Assembly (NCBI GenBank): GCA_032718475.1
Contig: JAUCBJ010006009.1
Location: 1 to 28,367, forward strand
Direction: 5' to 3'
From: Nemertoderma westbladi
Lineage: Eukaryota > Xenacoelomorpha > Nemertodermatida > Nemertodermatidae
DNA length: 28,367 nucleotides
Shown here: positions 28,059 through 28,367 of the stretch, piece after piece
How positions within the stretch are numbered: position 1 is the first letter of the stretch
How the letters are laid out: every line of letters begins with the position of its first letter
Made by a program: the position numbers and the translations under genes
Notes under the pieces: generated by a model
The model's database searches: none
The model's input: only the letters and a program-made list of their open reading frames with translations
What the model was told of the DNA's origin: nothing

Positions 28059-28110
28059 CGAAAAAATTTTTTTTTCTTCTAATGTCCCTTTAGGGGCTCC
28101 GTAGAAGCAT

Positions 28111-28367
28111 GCACAAATACATAATAATAATAAAAAACATATTTATTGTATTATCTAATTGAGTATGAAACGTAAGTGTGCAGTGAAACTCTGTGAAGAT
28201 GGCAGCTGATCGGGTAGACCCATTATTACAGCCACCAAGTGCACATAGTTTAACATTTACATGCGATCATATATAGAGCTAAGGATAGAAAATGCACATT
28301 GATTTACACATACAAAGCTACATACAGACATACATAGTAATATATTAGATAGTAACATACATTAGCA
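28111..28367. other. Sequence beyond the transposon
   Basis: AT-rich flank with ATA repeats (28121-28132) and ACATACA-type repeats near the end. I see nothing functional. Confidence 0.5.

Larger units (their letters stand above)
22356..28102. mobile_element. 5.7-kb DNA transposon with terminal inverted repeats and subterminal repeats
   Basis: The left end reads GGAGCCCCTAAAGGGACAT (22364-22382). The right end is its exact reverse complement, ATGTCCCTTTAGGGGCTCC (28082-28100). Inside each end comes an A-run/T-run block, then CGCTAA, then repeats containing TCGTGCGAACGA. The flanking 8-mer AGAAGCAT occurs at 22348-22355 and 28103-28110 and fits a target site duplication, if the left end carries a 6-bp duplication (ATGGAT-ATGGAG). 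The interior holds an integrase-type transposase fragment on the minus strand (22726-22998) and a nested LINE (25981-27291). The element is defective. An rve-like integrase core suggests an integrase-derived superfamily, but I do not assign one. Confidence 0.8.

Overview
This window is nuclear DNA from an animal, most likely a marine invertebrate. The evidence is a spliced three-exon START-domain gene with canonical GT-AG introns, several decayed non-LTR retrotransposons, tRNA-like SINE heads, an AT-rich background, and about 13 kb of minisatellite DNA. I cannot name the species. The frequent short palindromes ACCGGT and AGGCCT may be a lineage signature, but that is an impression only.

Layout. 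Bases 1-4848 are a 24-bp minisatellite with higher-order repeats. Bases 4849-7850 are non-coding, with a 50-bp repeat, a 22-bp palindromic repeat, a 27-bp minisatellite, a long G tract and two tRNA-like SINE heads. Bases 7852-12594 are a 36-bp minisatellite of about 131 units that contains an internal 1,848-bp duplication. Bases 12595-14325 hold only microsatellites. Bases 14327-16183 are an unrelated 36-bp minisatellite. Bases 16634-21788 (minus strand) hold the one confident host gene, a STARD10 (PCTP-like) homologue of 284 aa. I assembled it from three exons: 21739-21788, 20185-20875 and 16634-16747. Its second intron contains two dead LINEs. Bases 22356-28102 appear to be one TIR-bounded DNA transposon with subterminal 21-bp palindromic repeats and a broken integrase-type transposase fragment. 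A 5'-truncated LINE has inserted into it, flanked by an unusually long 129-bp direct repeat.

The long open frames over the minisatellites (up to 1,582 codons) follow from periods that are multiples of three and units that lack stops in some frames. I treat them as repeats. The minus-strand frame of the 7.85-12.6 kb array is the only one I keep as an open coding question.

How the parts relate: STARD10 is the only functional unit I can support. Its intron 2 carries most of the gene's length and its mobile-element load. Its last acceptor is built from microsatellite sequence. Its exon 2 frame reads through the donor into a hydrophobic segment and Cys/Ser repeats, which could give a retained-intron isoform. 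The transposon sits about 0.57 kb upstream of its start codon and a G/T-rich minisatellite lies about 0.45 kb downstream of its stop. I see no defence, biosynthetic or other multigene system here.
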